This document shows, in pieces, positions 1 to 6,268 of a stretch of DNA of 6,268 nt. The stretch is from an uncultured Ruminococcus sp. (GTDB lineage: Bacteria > Bacillota > Clostridia > Oscillospirales > CAG-272). Below the pieces are notes generated by a model that searched no databases, was not told the DNA's origin, and saw nothing but the letters and a program-made list of their open reading frames with translations. The stretch spans positions 1 through 6,268 of the forward strand of contig CACZOH010000014.1 of assembly GCA_902782785.1 (NCBI GenBank). Direction: 5' to 3'. The position numbers and the translations under genes are program-made. Within the stretch, counting starts at the first letter, position 1. Each line of letters opens with the position of its first letter.

Positions 1-13
1 CCCTGCCCGGTTC

Positions 14-28
14 GCGATCACAGATCGC
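14..28. repeat. Inverted repeat GCGATC-ACA-GATCGC
   Basis: A perfect 6-bp stem with a 3-nt loop, of the same geometry as the repeat at 146-160. It directly follows the first copy of CCGGTTCGC. No U-tract follows on the minus strand, so it is not a convincing terminator. It is best seen as a module of the surrounding repeat region. Confidence 0.5.
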
Positions 29-43
29 TTCACCGCTTTGGCT

Positions 44-67
44 AAAAACTTCACACCGTGAAGTTTT
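44..67 (-). terminator. Probable bidirectional intrinsic terminator of the operon
   Basis: AAAACTTCAC (45-54) and GTGAAGTTTT (58-67) form a perfect 10-bp stem with a 3-nt loop. Read on the minus strand it ends in TTTTT (48-44), and on the plus strand in TTTTCTT (64-70), so it could stop transcription both ways. It lies about 80 nt after the stop of the last ABC gene, where an operon terminator is expected. The stem is A/T-rich at its base with a modest GC core. Confidence 0.65.
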
Positions 68-81
68 CTTAACGCGTCGCG

Positions 82-93
82 CCCCAAGAGGGG
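82..93. repeat. Short G/C inverted repeat CCCC-AAGA-GGGG
   Basis: CCCC (82-85) and GGGG (90-93) flank AAGA. With only 4 bp it would be negligible alone, but it lies between stronger hairpins, and the surrounding CCTTCCCC / GGGG arrangement on the minus strand looks like part of a repeat element. Confidence 0.35.
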
Positions 94-145
94 AAGGTCG
101 GAGTGCGAAAACTGTTTATTATGTTCTGATCCGGTTCGCCTCATC

Positions 146-160
146 CGTCACTCCGTGACG
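146..160. repeat. Inverted repeat overlapping the 3' end of the catalytic ABC gene
   Basis: CGTCAC (146-151) and GTGACG (155-160) pair perfectly around TCC. The stop codon of the 639-aa ABC gene (150-148) lies in the left arm. On the plus strand the hairpin is followed by CTTTTT (161-166), so it has the form of a terminator for plus-strand transcription arriving from the left, although no plus-strand gene is visible here. Confidence 0.6.
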
Positions 161-2067
161 CTTTTTCCGACGGTCGCGTCGTCCGCTTTGTTTCCCGTAT
201 AAAGCGTATAATACACGCCTTTATCCTCGAGCAGAGAATCGTGGCTTCCGCGTTCTATTATCCTGCCTTTTTCAAGCACCATAATGACGGAGGAGTTTTT
301 GACGGTCGAGAGGCGGTGAGCTATGACGAACACGGTCCTGCCCTCCATAAGGCTGTCCATACCGCGCTGTACTATCGCCTCGGTACGCGTGTCTATGGAC
401 GAGGTCGCCTCGTCGAGTATGAGCACGGGCGGATCGGCGACGGCGGCGCGCGCTATCGCTATGAGCTGACGCTGTCCCTGAGACAGATTTGCGCCGTCAC
501 CCGATATTTCAGTATCGTAGCCCTTGGGCAGATGGGATATGAAGTAATCCGCACCCGCGAGCTTTGCGGCGGCATGGACCTCCTCGTCCGTTGCGTCAAG
601 CTTGCCGTACCTTATATTGTCGGCGACGGTTCCCGTAAACAGATGCGTGTCCTGCAGGACCACGCCGAGCGAGCGGCGCAGATCCGCTTTTTTTATCTTC
701 TGTATGTTTATGCCGTCGTACCTTATCTTTCCGTTCTGAATATCGTAGAAGCGGTTGATAAGATTCGTTATCGTCGTTTTGCCCGCACCCGTCGCGCCGA
801 CGAACGCTATCTTCTCACCGGGTCTCGCATACAGGCTGATATCGTGAAGCACCGTTTTTTCTTTATTGTAACCGAAGTCAACGTGCTCGAAAACTATATC
901 GCCGCGAAGACGCGTGTACGTTACGGAGCCGTCCGCGGAATGGGGATGCTTCCACGCCCATACGCCGGTCCTCTCCTCGCATTCCGTAAGATTTCCGTTT
1001 TCATCCTCTCTTGCGTTCACGAGCGTTACGTAGCCTCCATCCTGTTCGATCGGCTCGTCAAGCAGAGCGAAGATACGCTCCGCGCCCGCAAGCGCCATGA
1101 TTATGGAGTTCAGCTGCTGAGAAAACTGCGAGATAGGCATATTGAAGCGGCGCGTGAACTGCAGAAACGGCACGAGCGCGGCTATCTGAAATCCGCCGAC
1201 GCCGTTTATCGCGAGATAACCGCCTATAATGGCGACTATAACGTAATTCAGATATCCGAGGTTGCCCATTATGGGCATCACTATGTTTGCAAGTCCGTTT
1301 GCAAGGCGCGTGCTGTCGTACAGCGTATCGTTCTTTTCCGCAAACGCCTCAAGTATCTTTTCCTCGTGCGTGAAGACCTTTACGACGCGCTGTCCCTCGA
1401 CCGTTTCTTCAACGTACGCGTTGACCTCGCCTATGTTTTTCTGTCTCTTTCTGAAATACTTTGCGCTCTTTCCCGCAAGTATCCTCATTATCGTCGTTGC
1501 CGCGGCGACGACGATAAGCGCGACGAGCGTCAGAAGCGGAGAAAGGATGATCATGGACACAAGCGCGACAACGACCGTTGACACGTTTGATATGATGTTC
1601 GGCACGCTCTGGCTTATGAGTTGACGCAGAGTATCAGTGTCGTTCGTGTAAAGGCTCATTATATCGCCGCGCTCGTTTCTGTCAAAATAGCTTATCGGCA
1701 GTTTTTCCATATGCTCAAACAGGGTGTCTCTCACGTTTTTGAGCGTTCCCTGCGTCGCCGTGACCATAAGTCTGTTTGACAGATACGTGGAAAGCACGCC
1801 CGCGGCATACATGAGCGCGATGAGCGCTATACGCACCGCAAGCTGAGAAAAGCCCGCTTCCTGCTCAAGCGTGCCGTCGAGCATGGGCTGTATGTACTGT
1901 TCTATCAGCTGTTTTACGAAAAGCGTTCCGTTTGCCGTGACTACCGTCGTCACGATAAGGCAGACAAGCACCGCCGCGCAGTGGAACGGATATGCTTTCG
2001 CCACAAAGCCGAGCGTTCTTATGAGGGTCTTTACGGGGTTTTTCGTTTTCTTCGCTTTATCAACCAT
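148..2067 (-). CDS. ABC exporter half-transporter, catalytic-site subunit (BmrD/LmrD/TM288-like)
   Basis: This 639-aa subunit is the second half of the heterodimeric exporter. It has a short Lys-rich N-terminus, then a transmembrane domain with hydrophobic segments near 28-50, 74-96, 155-176, 178-198, 262-288 and 290-306, and a coupling loop at 129-145. The nucleotide-binding domain has A-loop Tyr400, Walker A GATGAGKTT (424-432), Q-loop Gln472, Walker B VLILDE (548-553) with catalytic Glu553, D-loop SSID (556-559) and H-loop His584. The signature is LSQGQ (528-532), with Gln in place of the first Gly. Its intact Walker and H-loop residues would pair with FSGGQ of the partner to form the competent ATP site. 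An extra segment of about 45 residues (342-388, containing VWAWKHPHSADG) joins the two domains and accounts for much of the extra length over the 580-aa partner. The last five residues (KSVTE) and the stop are encoded in an inverted repeat and its flank. Substrate is unknown; multidrug export is only the default guess. Confidence 0.95.
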   Translation of the reverse strand: MVDKAKKTKNPVKTLIRTLGFVAKAYPFHCAAVLVCLIVTTVVTANGTLFVKQLIEQYIQPMLDGTLEQEAGFSQLAVRIALIALMYAAGVLSTYLSNRLMVTATQGTLKNVRDTLFEHMEKLPISYFDRNERGDIMSLYTNDTDTLRQLISQSVPNIISNVSTVVVALVSMIILSPLLTLVALIVVAAATTIMRILAGKSAKYFRKRQKNIGEVNAYVEETVEGQRVVKVFTHEEKILEAFAEKNDTLYDSTRLANGLANIVMPIMGNLGYLNYVIVAIIGGYLAINGVGGFQIAALVPFLQFTRRFNMPISQFSQQLNSIIMALAGAERIFALLDEPIEQDGGYVTLVNAREDENGNLTECEERTGVWAWKHPHSADGSVTYTRLRGDIVFEHVDFGYNKEKTVLHDISLYARPGEKIAFVGATGAGKTTITNLINRFYDIQNGKIRYDGINIQKIKKADLRRSLGVVLQDTHLFTGTVADNIRYGKLDATDEEVHAAAKLAGADYFISHLPKGYDTEISGDGANLSQGQRQLIAIARAAVADPPVLILDEATSSIDTRTEAIVQRGMDSLMEGRTVFVIAHRLSTVKNSSVIMVLEKGRIIERGSHDSLLEDKGVYYTLYTGNKADDATVGKSVTE

Positions 2068-3802
2068 CGAAATCAGCCCCTCTCATCTGCGAGTCATACA
2101 CCTCGCGGTATATCTCGTTTCTCTCAAGCAGCTCTTCGTGAGTGCCGACGTCGTTTATCTTTCCCTCGTCAAGCACTATTATCATATCGGCGTCCGCCAC
2201 GCTCGATATGCGCTGAGCTATGATTATTTTCGTCACGTCCGGTATGTATTCGCGGAAGGATCTTCTTATCGCCGCGTCCGTCTTTGTATCGACCGCGCTC
2301 GTGCTGTCGTCGAGTATAAGCACCTTCGGCTCCTTGAGAAGCGCCCTCGCTATGCAGAGCCTCTGCTTCTGCCCGCCCGAGAAGTTTGTGCCGCCCTGCT
2401 CAACGTGGCTGTTGTAGCCGTCCGGCAGACTTTCGACAAAATCGCTTATCTGAGCCGATCTGCACGCCTGCCTCATCTGCTCCTCGGTCGCGTTTTCGTT
2501 GCCCCAGCGGAGGTTTTCCGCTATCGTGCCGTAGAACAGCACGTTTTTCTGAAGCACCATGGAGACCTTGTCGCGCAGAGCCTTCAATTCATAATCTCTC
2601 ACGTCGACGCCGCCGACCTTTACGGAGCCGTCTGTCACGTCGTACAGACGCGGTATGAGCTGAACGAACGTGGATTTGCCCGTTCCCGTACCGCCTATAA
2701 CGCCGACGACGGAGCCGGACGGGATCCTTACGTTTATATTTTCAAGATTCAGATTATCCCTGTTGTTTGAATAAGAGAAATCGACGTTTTCAAACACTAT
2801 TTCTCCGTTTTTGACCTCTTTCTCCGCGTTTTCCTTTTGAGTGAGATCTATTTTTTCGTCAAGCACCTCGACGATACGTTCGCCCGACGTTTTTGCAAGC
2901 GTGAGCATAACGAATATCATGGATATCATCATCAGGTTCATCAGAATGTTCATCGTGTATTCCATGAACGTGGAGAGCTGACCGACCGTCATATCCGTGC
3001 CGCCGCTTTTTACTATGAGCGACGCGCCGAACCAGAATATGCCTATCATACAGGCGTACATCGTCAGATTCATAACGGGACCGTTCATAATGACTATCTT
3101 TTCCGCCGCGACGAAGCATTTGTACAGAAACTCCGATGCTTTGTGGAATTTTTTCGTCTCGTGCTCCTCGCGCACGTACGCCTTTACGACGCGTATCCCC
3201 GTCAGATTTTCCTGAACGCCGGCGTTCACGCCGTCGTACTTTTCAAAAACGTATCTGAATCTCGGAAAAGCGTTTGTGACTATGAGCGCAAGCGCGCCGC
3301 CGAGCAGGATTATGGCGAAAACGAAGACGAACGAAAGACGTCTGTTTGTCACGAACGCCATTACAAGCGCGGAAACGAGCATGATCGGCGCTCTGAAGCA
3401 GATGCGTATCATCATCTGAAACGCCATCTGGACGTTTGAAACGTCGGTCGTCATCCTTGTGACGAGGCTCGCGGTGGAAAAGCGGTCTATGTTTGAAAAC
3501 GAAAATTTCTGCACCTTTGACATAAGACCGTAGCGCAGATTTTTCTCAAAGCCCGCTGACGCCTTGCAGGCGAGTATAGCGCCCGCCGCGCCGAATACGA
3601 GCGACAGAAGCGCCATAAGCATCATCAGAAGACCCGTTCTTACGACAAAATCCATATCGCCTTTGTTAATGCCGTCGTCTATTATCTTTGACATAAGAAA
3701 CGGTATGAAAACCTCGCACAGCACTTCAAGCACCATGAGAACGGGCGTCAGTATCGTTATTTTTTTATACTCACCGATAAAGTGAGACAGTTTGCGTATC
3801 AT
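2060..3802 (-). CDS. ABC exporter half-transporter, degenerate-site subunit (BmrC/LmrC/TM287-like)
   Basis: This is a 580-aa half-transporter of the inner part of a heterodimeric ABC export complex in the cytoplasmic membrane; family members export drugs, lipids or peptides, and this substrate is unknown. The transmembrane domain (about 1-310) has six hydrophobic segments, near 15-37, 56-80, 135-152, 157-176, 241-264 and 282-303, with a coupling loop at about 106-120. The nucleotide-binding domain has A-loop Tyr344, Walker A GGTGTGKST (370-378), Q-loop Gln418, signature FSGGQ (474-478), Walker B VLILDD (494-499) and D-loop SAVD (502-505). Two residues are off consensus: Asp499 replaces the catalytic Glu, and Gln530 replaces the H-loop His (IIIAQR). 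Both are known marks of the degenerate-site subunit in heterodimeric exporters. The ATG at 3802 is the first possible in-frame start after the proS stop and gives the usual N-terminus, but no clear SD precedes it. The 3' end overlaps the partner gene by 8 nt. Confidence 0.95.
   Translation of the reverse strand: MIRKLSHFIGEYKKITILTPVLMVLEVLCEVFIPFLMSKIIDDGINKGDMDFVVRTGLLMMLMALLSLVFGAAGAILACKASAGFEKNLRYGLMSKVQKFSFSNIDRFSTASLVTRMTTDVSNVQMAFQMMIRICFRAPIMLVSALVMAFVTNRRLSFVFVFAIILLGGALALIVTNAFPRFRYVFEKYDGVNAGVQENLTGIRVVKAYVREEHETKKFHKASEFLYKCFVAAEKIVIMNGPVMNLTMYACMIGIFWFGASLIVKSGGTDMTVGQLSTFMEYTMNILMNLMMISMIFVMLTLAKTSGERIVEVLDEKIDLTQKENAEKEVKNGEIVFENVDFSYSNNRDNLNLENINVRIPSGSVVGVIGGTGTGKSTFVQLIPRLYDVTDGSVKVGGVDVRDYELKALRDKVSMVLQKNVLFYGTIAENLRWGNENATEEQMRQACRSAQISDFVESLPDGYNSHVEQGGTNFSGGQKQRLCIARALLKEPKVLILDDSTSAVDTKTDAAIRRSFREYIPDVTKIIIAQRISSVADADMIIVLDEGKINDVGTHEELLERNEIYREVYDSQMRGADFDG
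2077..2083 (-). promoter_or_regulatory. Ribosome binding site of the second ABC gene, inside the first
   Basis: AGAGGGG lies within the last codons of the 580-aa ABC gene, 9 nt before the ATG at 2067. Because that ATG precedes the upstream TGA (2062-2060), ribosomes finishing the first subunit could restart on the second. Such translational coupling would suit a one-to-one heterodimer. Confidence 0.7.
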
Positions 3803-3819
3803 ATCCGTAAGAAAGCAAG

Positions 3820-3839
3820 GGGAGGATTTTTGTCCTCCC
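3820..3839 (-). terminator. Hairpin between proS and the ABC genes: weak terminator or attenuator
   Basis: On the minus strand GGGAGGA (3839-3833) pairs perfectly with TCCTCCC (3826-3820) around the loop CAAAAA. It begins 8 nt after the proS stop and ends 17 nt before the ABC start. The following sequence, CTTGCTTTCTT, is T-rich but interrupted, so any intrinsic termination would be weak. The left arm is also an SD-like GGGAGG that the stem would hide. I favour a partial terminator between proS and the exporter; an mRNA stability or translation-control element is the alternative. Confidence 0.5.
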
Positions 3840-3847
3840 TCAAAGCT

Positions 3848-5548
3848 TTACTCCTTTATTTTCTTGATTATCTCATCAAACGCGGAAGAGACCGCGACCT
3901 TGTCGCGGAAGGATTTGTCGCGTGCGGCAAGCTCCACCGCGCCTTCCTTCAGATTGCGCGGGCTGACTATGACGCGAAGAGGTATGCCGAGCAGGTCCGC
4001 GTCGGAGAACATAATGCCCGCCGATACGTTTCTGTCGTCGTAGAGCACCTCAACTCCCGCGTCCTCGAGCTTTTTATAAAGTTCGTTTGCGCAGTTGTGC
4101 GTTTCCTCGTCGTCCGCGCGCAGACAGCACAGATGCACCTGCCACGGGGCTATCGATTTCGGCCAGATCGGACCGTATTCGTCGTGGTGCGCCTCGCATA
4201 CCGACGCGGCAAGACGACCGACGCCTATGCCGTAGCAGCCCATTATCGGGTACTGCAGCTCGCCGTTTGCGTCCGTGTATTGCATACCCATAGCCTTTGT
4301 GTATTTTGTGCCGAGCATGAATATGTTGCCGACCTCGACGCCGCGGGAAATATATATGTTCTTTTTTCCGCAGGACGGGCAGATGCCGCCGTTTACGATT
4401 TTTGAAAGGTCGCGGAATTCAGCTGACGGAACGTCGCGCTCCATTGTCAAGCCTTTATAGTGATATCCGTCCTCGTTTGCGCCGCAGATCAGATTTTTAC
4501 AGCCCTTGAGCGAATTGTCGTATAAGACCGTCGCCTTTGCGGTGAAGTTTACGGGTCCGACGCAGCCGGCGGCGATGCCGGAGTTCTCGTCTATCGCGGC
4601 GGGATGAACGTCGCAGCCGAGCAGATTTGTGAGCTTTGTTTCGTTGACGTCAAGGTCGCCGCGCAGGAATATAACGACAAAGCTGTCGTCGGCGTTTCTC
4701 TGATAAACGACCGCCTTGCAGGACTGCTTCGCATCCGCGCGGAGCAGTGCGCACACCTCCTCTATCGTATGCGCGTCGCCTGTGGCGACCTTTTCAAGCG
4801 CGGCGTCGCCGTAATCCGCCGTATCCGTTATGCTTTCCGCCGCTTCCATATTGCTCTTGTATCCGCAGTCGGGGCAAATCGCTATGCTGTCCTCGCCTAT
4901 CGGCGTCAGAAGCATGAATTCGTGGCTTACGGAGCCGCCCATCATACCGTTATCGGATTTTACGGAGATGACCTCCGGAACGCCCGCGCGCTCGTAAATG
5001 CGCTCGTACGCCTTGTGGCATTTGTAGTAATAATCCTCAAGGTCCTCCTGCGACGTGTGGAATGAATAACCGTCCTTCATCGTAAATTCGCGGACGCGAA
5101 TAAGACCGCCGCGCGGACGCGCTTCGTCGCGCTCTTTTGTCTGTATTTGATATATCATAAACGGGTATTTGTTATAGGTGTTCGCGTATTCGCGGACGAG
5201 ATGTACCGCCGCCTCCTCGTGCGTCATGCCGAGAACGAGGTCGCTGTCGTTTCTGTCCTTGAAGCGGAACATTTCCGCGCCGATACTGCTGTATCTGCCC
5301 GACTCCTGCCATAACGACGCGGGCATAACGACGGGGAAAAGCACCTCCTGACCGTCTATTCTGTCCATTTCCTCACGGATTATCTGCTCTATTTTGCGGC
5401 ATACGCGGCGCAGGGGCATATACTGCGAAAACACGCCGCTGCACACGTATTTCATATAACCGCCGCGGAGCATGAGCGCGTGGCTGTCTATCTGACATTC
5501 CGACGGACGCTCCTTGAAGCGGTCGCCGACTAATTTTTCAAGCTTCAT
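3848..5548 (-). CDS. proS: Prolyl-tRNA synthetase (bacterial type with editing domain)
   Basis: This is a cytoplasmic class II aminoacyl-tRNA synthetase that charges tRNA-Pro with proline. Its 566 residues are close to the roughly 570 of E. coli ProRS. The N-terminal catalytic core has a motif 1 region near 66-76 (GQEVLFPVVMP), a TxE-type loop at 109-111 (THE), and motif 2 at about 144-164 (RPRGGLIRVREF then MKDGYSFH). A GGSVSHEF block follows at 204-211. An insertion (INS) editing domain spans about 225-385; it includes CPDCGY (225-230), and Lys278 in SCKAVV sits where E. coli ProRS has its conserved editing lysine. CPSC (390-393), GVEVGNIFMLGTKY (403-416) and motif 3 (GCYGIGVGR, 437-445) complete the core. 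The C-terminal anticodon-binding domain runs from about 467 and contains YDDRNVSAG. Motif 2 reads RGGLIRVRE rather than the commoner RFGLIRGRE, probably a lineage variant. A clear SD supports the start. Confidence 0.97.
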   Translation of the reverse strand: MKLEKLVGDRFKERPSECQIDSHALMLRGGYMKYVCSGVFSQYMPLRRVCRKIEQIIREEMDRIDGQEVLFPVVMPASLWQESGRYSSIGAEMFRFKDRNDSDLVLGMTHEEAAVHLVREYANTYNKYPFMIYQIQTKERDEARPRGGLIRVREFTMKDGYSFHTSQEDLEDYYYKCHKAYERIYERAGVPEVISVKSDNGMMGGSVSHEFMLLTPIGEDSIAICPDCGYKSNMEAAESITDTADYGDAALEKVATGDAHTIEEVCALLRADAKQSCKAVVYQRNADDSFVVIFLRGDLDVNETKLTNLLGCDVHPAAIDENSGIAAGCVGPVNFTAKATVLYDNSLKGCKNLICGANEDGYHYKGLTMERDVPSAEFRDLSKIVNGGICPSCGKKNIYISRGVEVGNIFMLGTKYTKAMGMQYTDANGELQYPIMGCYGIGVGRLAASVCEAHHDEYGPIWPKSIAPWQVHLCCLRADDEETHNCANELYKKLEDAGVEVLYDDRNVSAGIMFSDADLLGIPLRVIVSPRNLKEGAVELAARDKSFRDKVAVSSAFDEIIKKIKE

Positions 5549-5554
5549 ATTCTG

Positions 5555-5560
5555 TCCTCT
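5555..5560 (-). promoter_or_regulatory. Ribosome binding site of proS
   Basis: The minus strand reads TAAGAGGACAGAATATG. The AGAGGA core lies 6 nt before the ATG at 5548, and its first A is the last base of the deacetylase stop codon. This supports the chosen proS start and suggests that the two genes share a transcript. Confidence 0.75.
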
Positions 5561-6268
5561 TATTTCTTATACGTTGCGCTGTAATATTTATATCCCGTCG
5601 TCGGGTTCTGCAAAAGCTCGGATACGGTTACAAACTCAAAGCCGCGCTTGTGAAGCTCCTCGATGATGATGCAGAACGCGTCGTAGCTGTTCTCATATAT
5701 CTCGTGCATAAGGATTATATCGCCGTTTTTGACGTTGAAATTGCCTTTGCTGTCGTACAGAGCGTTATTAACTATGGTCTGAATGTTTTTTGATTTCGGA
5801 TTTTCGTCCGTGTTCTTCTTATGCTTCCAGTCTTCCGTGTCAATGCTCCAGATTATCACGGGGAATTCGGAGCTCTTATACTGTGATTCCGTTATGTTTC
5901 CTCCGGGCGGACGCATAAGAGTGGGCCATACGCCGATGGAATTTTTGATTGCCTCGGCTCCCTTATAGACCTCTCCTTCATATTTTTCGGGATTCTTTGT
6001 ATAATACCAATCATGAGACCAGCAGTGGATCGCGATCTCCATACCGTGATCATAAGCGTACTGCATACCCTTTTCGCGGTCGCCGTGTATCAGGTTTCCG
6101 ATAACGAAGAACGTGCATTTGCCGTTATATTCAAGCATTTTATCGGTTATCGCCTTCGACCTTGTGGCGTCGGGTCCGTCATCAAACGTGAAAGCCACGT
6201 ATTTTTTGTCGGGATCGAGCTTTGTTTCAACGGGACCGGTCGTATCCCTCGGCTTTGTGGTGACCGCC
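5560..6268 (-). CDS. Polysaccharide deacetylase, NodB/CE4 family (partial, N-terminus outside window)
   Basis: CE4 enzymes are metal-dependent de-N-acetylases acting on peptidoglycan, chitin-like or other N-acetylated polysaccharides, usually at or outside the cell surface. The frame is open to the right edge, so 235 C-terminal residues are visible; the GTG at 6198 is an internal Val (KKYVAFTFDDGP), not the start. Numbering from the first complete codon, a Thr/Pro-containing, linker-like stretch (about 1-15) precedes the NodB domain. Motif 1 is TFDDGP (27-32) with the catalytic and metal Asp pair. Motif 2 is HCWSH (81-85), keeping both metal His but with Cys where Ser/Thr is usual. Motif 3 is RPPGG (119-123). 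A WSIDTEDW block (140-147) corresponds to motif 4 and LMHE (186-189) to motif 5. The missing N-terminus probably carries a signal peptide or membrane anchor (inference). The stop lies 11 nt before proS. Family is confident; substrate is unknown. Confidence 0.9.
   Translation of the reverse strand, partial: AVTTKPRDTTGPVETKLDPDKKYVAFTFDDGPDATRSKAITDKMLEYNGKCTFFVIGNLIHGDREKGMQYAYDHGMEIAIHCWSHDWYYTKNPEKYEGEVYKGAEAIKNSIGVWPTLMRPPGGNITESQYKSSEFPVIIWSIDTEDWKHKKNTDENPKSKNIQTIVNNALYDSKGNFNVKNGDIILMHEIYENSYDAFCIIIEELHKRGFEFVTVSELLQNPTTGYKYYSATYKK

Larger units (their letters stand above)
1..160. repeat. Palindrome-rich downstream region, candidate interspersed repeat element
   Basis: I see no gene in 1-147. 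Four inverted repeats occur in 160 bases (14-28, 45-67, 82-93, 146-160), three of them with 3-nt loops. The 9-mer CCGGTTCGC occurs at 7-15 and again at 131-139, each time followed by a hairpin and then GCTTT. The minus-strand pieces GTCACGGAGTGACGGATGAGG-like (about 138-158) and CCTTCCCCTCTTGGGG (82-97) resemble interspersed intergenic repeats I recall from gut Firmicutes genomes. That match is from memory and was not checked. Confidence 0.5.

Noticed and set aside
1..30. GGTTCGC resembling a tRNA T-loop.
   Set aside because: No acceptor stem, anticodon arm or CCA-like end can be built around it on either strand.
1..181. CRISPR-like array at the left end, because of the repeated hairpins.
   Set aside because: The hairpin arms differ in sequence and spacing, and the only exact direct repeat is a 9-mer present twice.
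168..181. Another inverted repeat, CGACG-GTCG-CGTCG.
   Set aside because: It is only 5 bp and inside the ABC coding sequence, so chance from GC-rich codons (DDAT) is a sufficient explanation.
241..1581. A 446-codon open frame on the plus strand opposite the 639-aa ABC gene.
   Set aside because: It is antisense to a gene with every ABC motif in place, its translation has no recognisable domain, and it is rich in Arg/Tyr/Val, as expected of a complement of biased codons.
2859..3119. An 86-codon minus-strand frame inside the 580-aa ABC gene.
   Set aside because: It is an out-of-frame shadow, with low-complexity His/Arg/Asp content and no independent support.
3754..3818. A possible leader peptide: TTG at 3818, 15 codons to a TGA within the start of the first ABC gene, behind the SD-like GGGAGGA.
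   Set aside because: The SD would be 14 nt away and locked in a hairpin, the start is TTG, and the peptide shows no regulatory codon run.
3803..3850. Stop-codon read-through fusing proS to the ABC gene, as both are in the same frame.
   Set aside because: The shared frame has a one-in-three chance, both proteins have normal family ends, and nothing suggests recoding of TAA.
1871..4405. Several plus-strand open frames (1871-2770, 2837-3439, 3782-4405) opposite the 580-aa ABC gene and proS.
   Set aside because: They overlie conserved minus-strand genes, show the same Arg/Tyr-rich shadow composition, and match no family I recognise.

Overview
This window is a tight run of four genes, all on the minus strand, so it is read from right to left. 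The protein sequences suggest a Gram-positive anaerobe of the class Clostridia, probably of gut type. Two clues point there: the bacterial-type ProRS, and an ABC exporter half with a distinctive linker insert that I remember from gut Clostridia. Base composition looks balanced by eye. The lineage call is inference, because no rRNA or other phylogenetic marker is present.

Layout, in the direction of transcription. (1) 6268-5560: the C-terminal part of a NodB-type polysaccharide deacetylase (CE4 family), whose start lies beyond the right edge. (2) 5548-3848: a complete prolyl-tRNA synthetase (proS), 11 nt downstream, with its Shine-Dalgarno touching the previous stop codon. (3) A 45-nt gap containing a perfect 7-bp hairpin (3820-3839). 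(4) 3802-2060 and 2067-148: two ABC half-transporters overlapping by 8 nt. (5) 1-147: non-coding DNA packed with short inverted repeats, one of which is the likely terminator (44-67).

The two ABC genes clearly work together. The 580-aa half has Asp in place of the Walker B catalytic Glu and Gln in place of the H-loop His, but a good FSGGQ signature. The 639-aa half has intact Walker B and H-loop residues but a degenerate LSQGQ signature. A heterodimer would therefore have one competent and one degenerate ATP site, as in BmrCD, LmrCD and TM287/288. The deacetylase and proS have no obvious link to the exporter beyond orientation and close spacing. The proS/ABC hairpin could separate the two transcription units or weaken read-through between them.

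I see no strong candidate for an undescribed biological system. The least explained part is the left end. There, hairpins with 6-10 bp arms and 3-nt loops, plus a 9-bp direct repeat, look like an interspersed palindromic element. The element runs into the last codons and stop of the 639-aa ABC gene.
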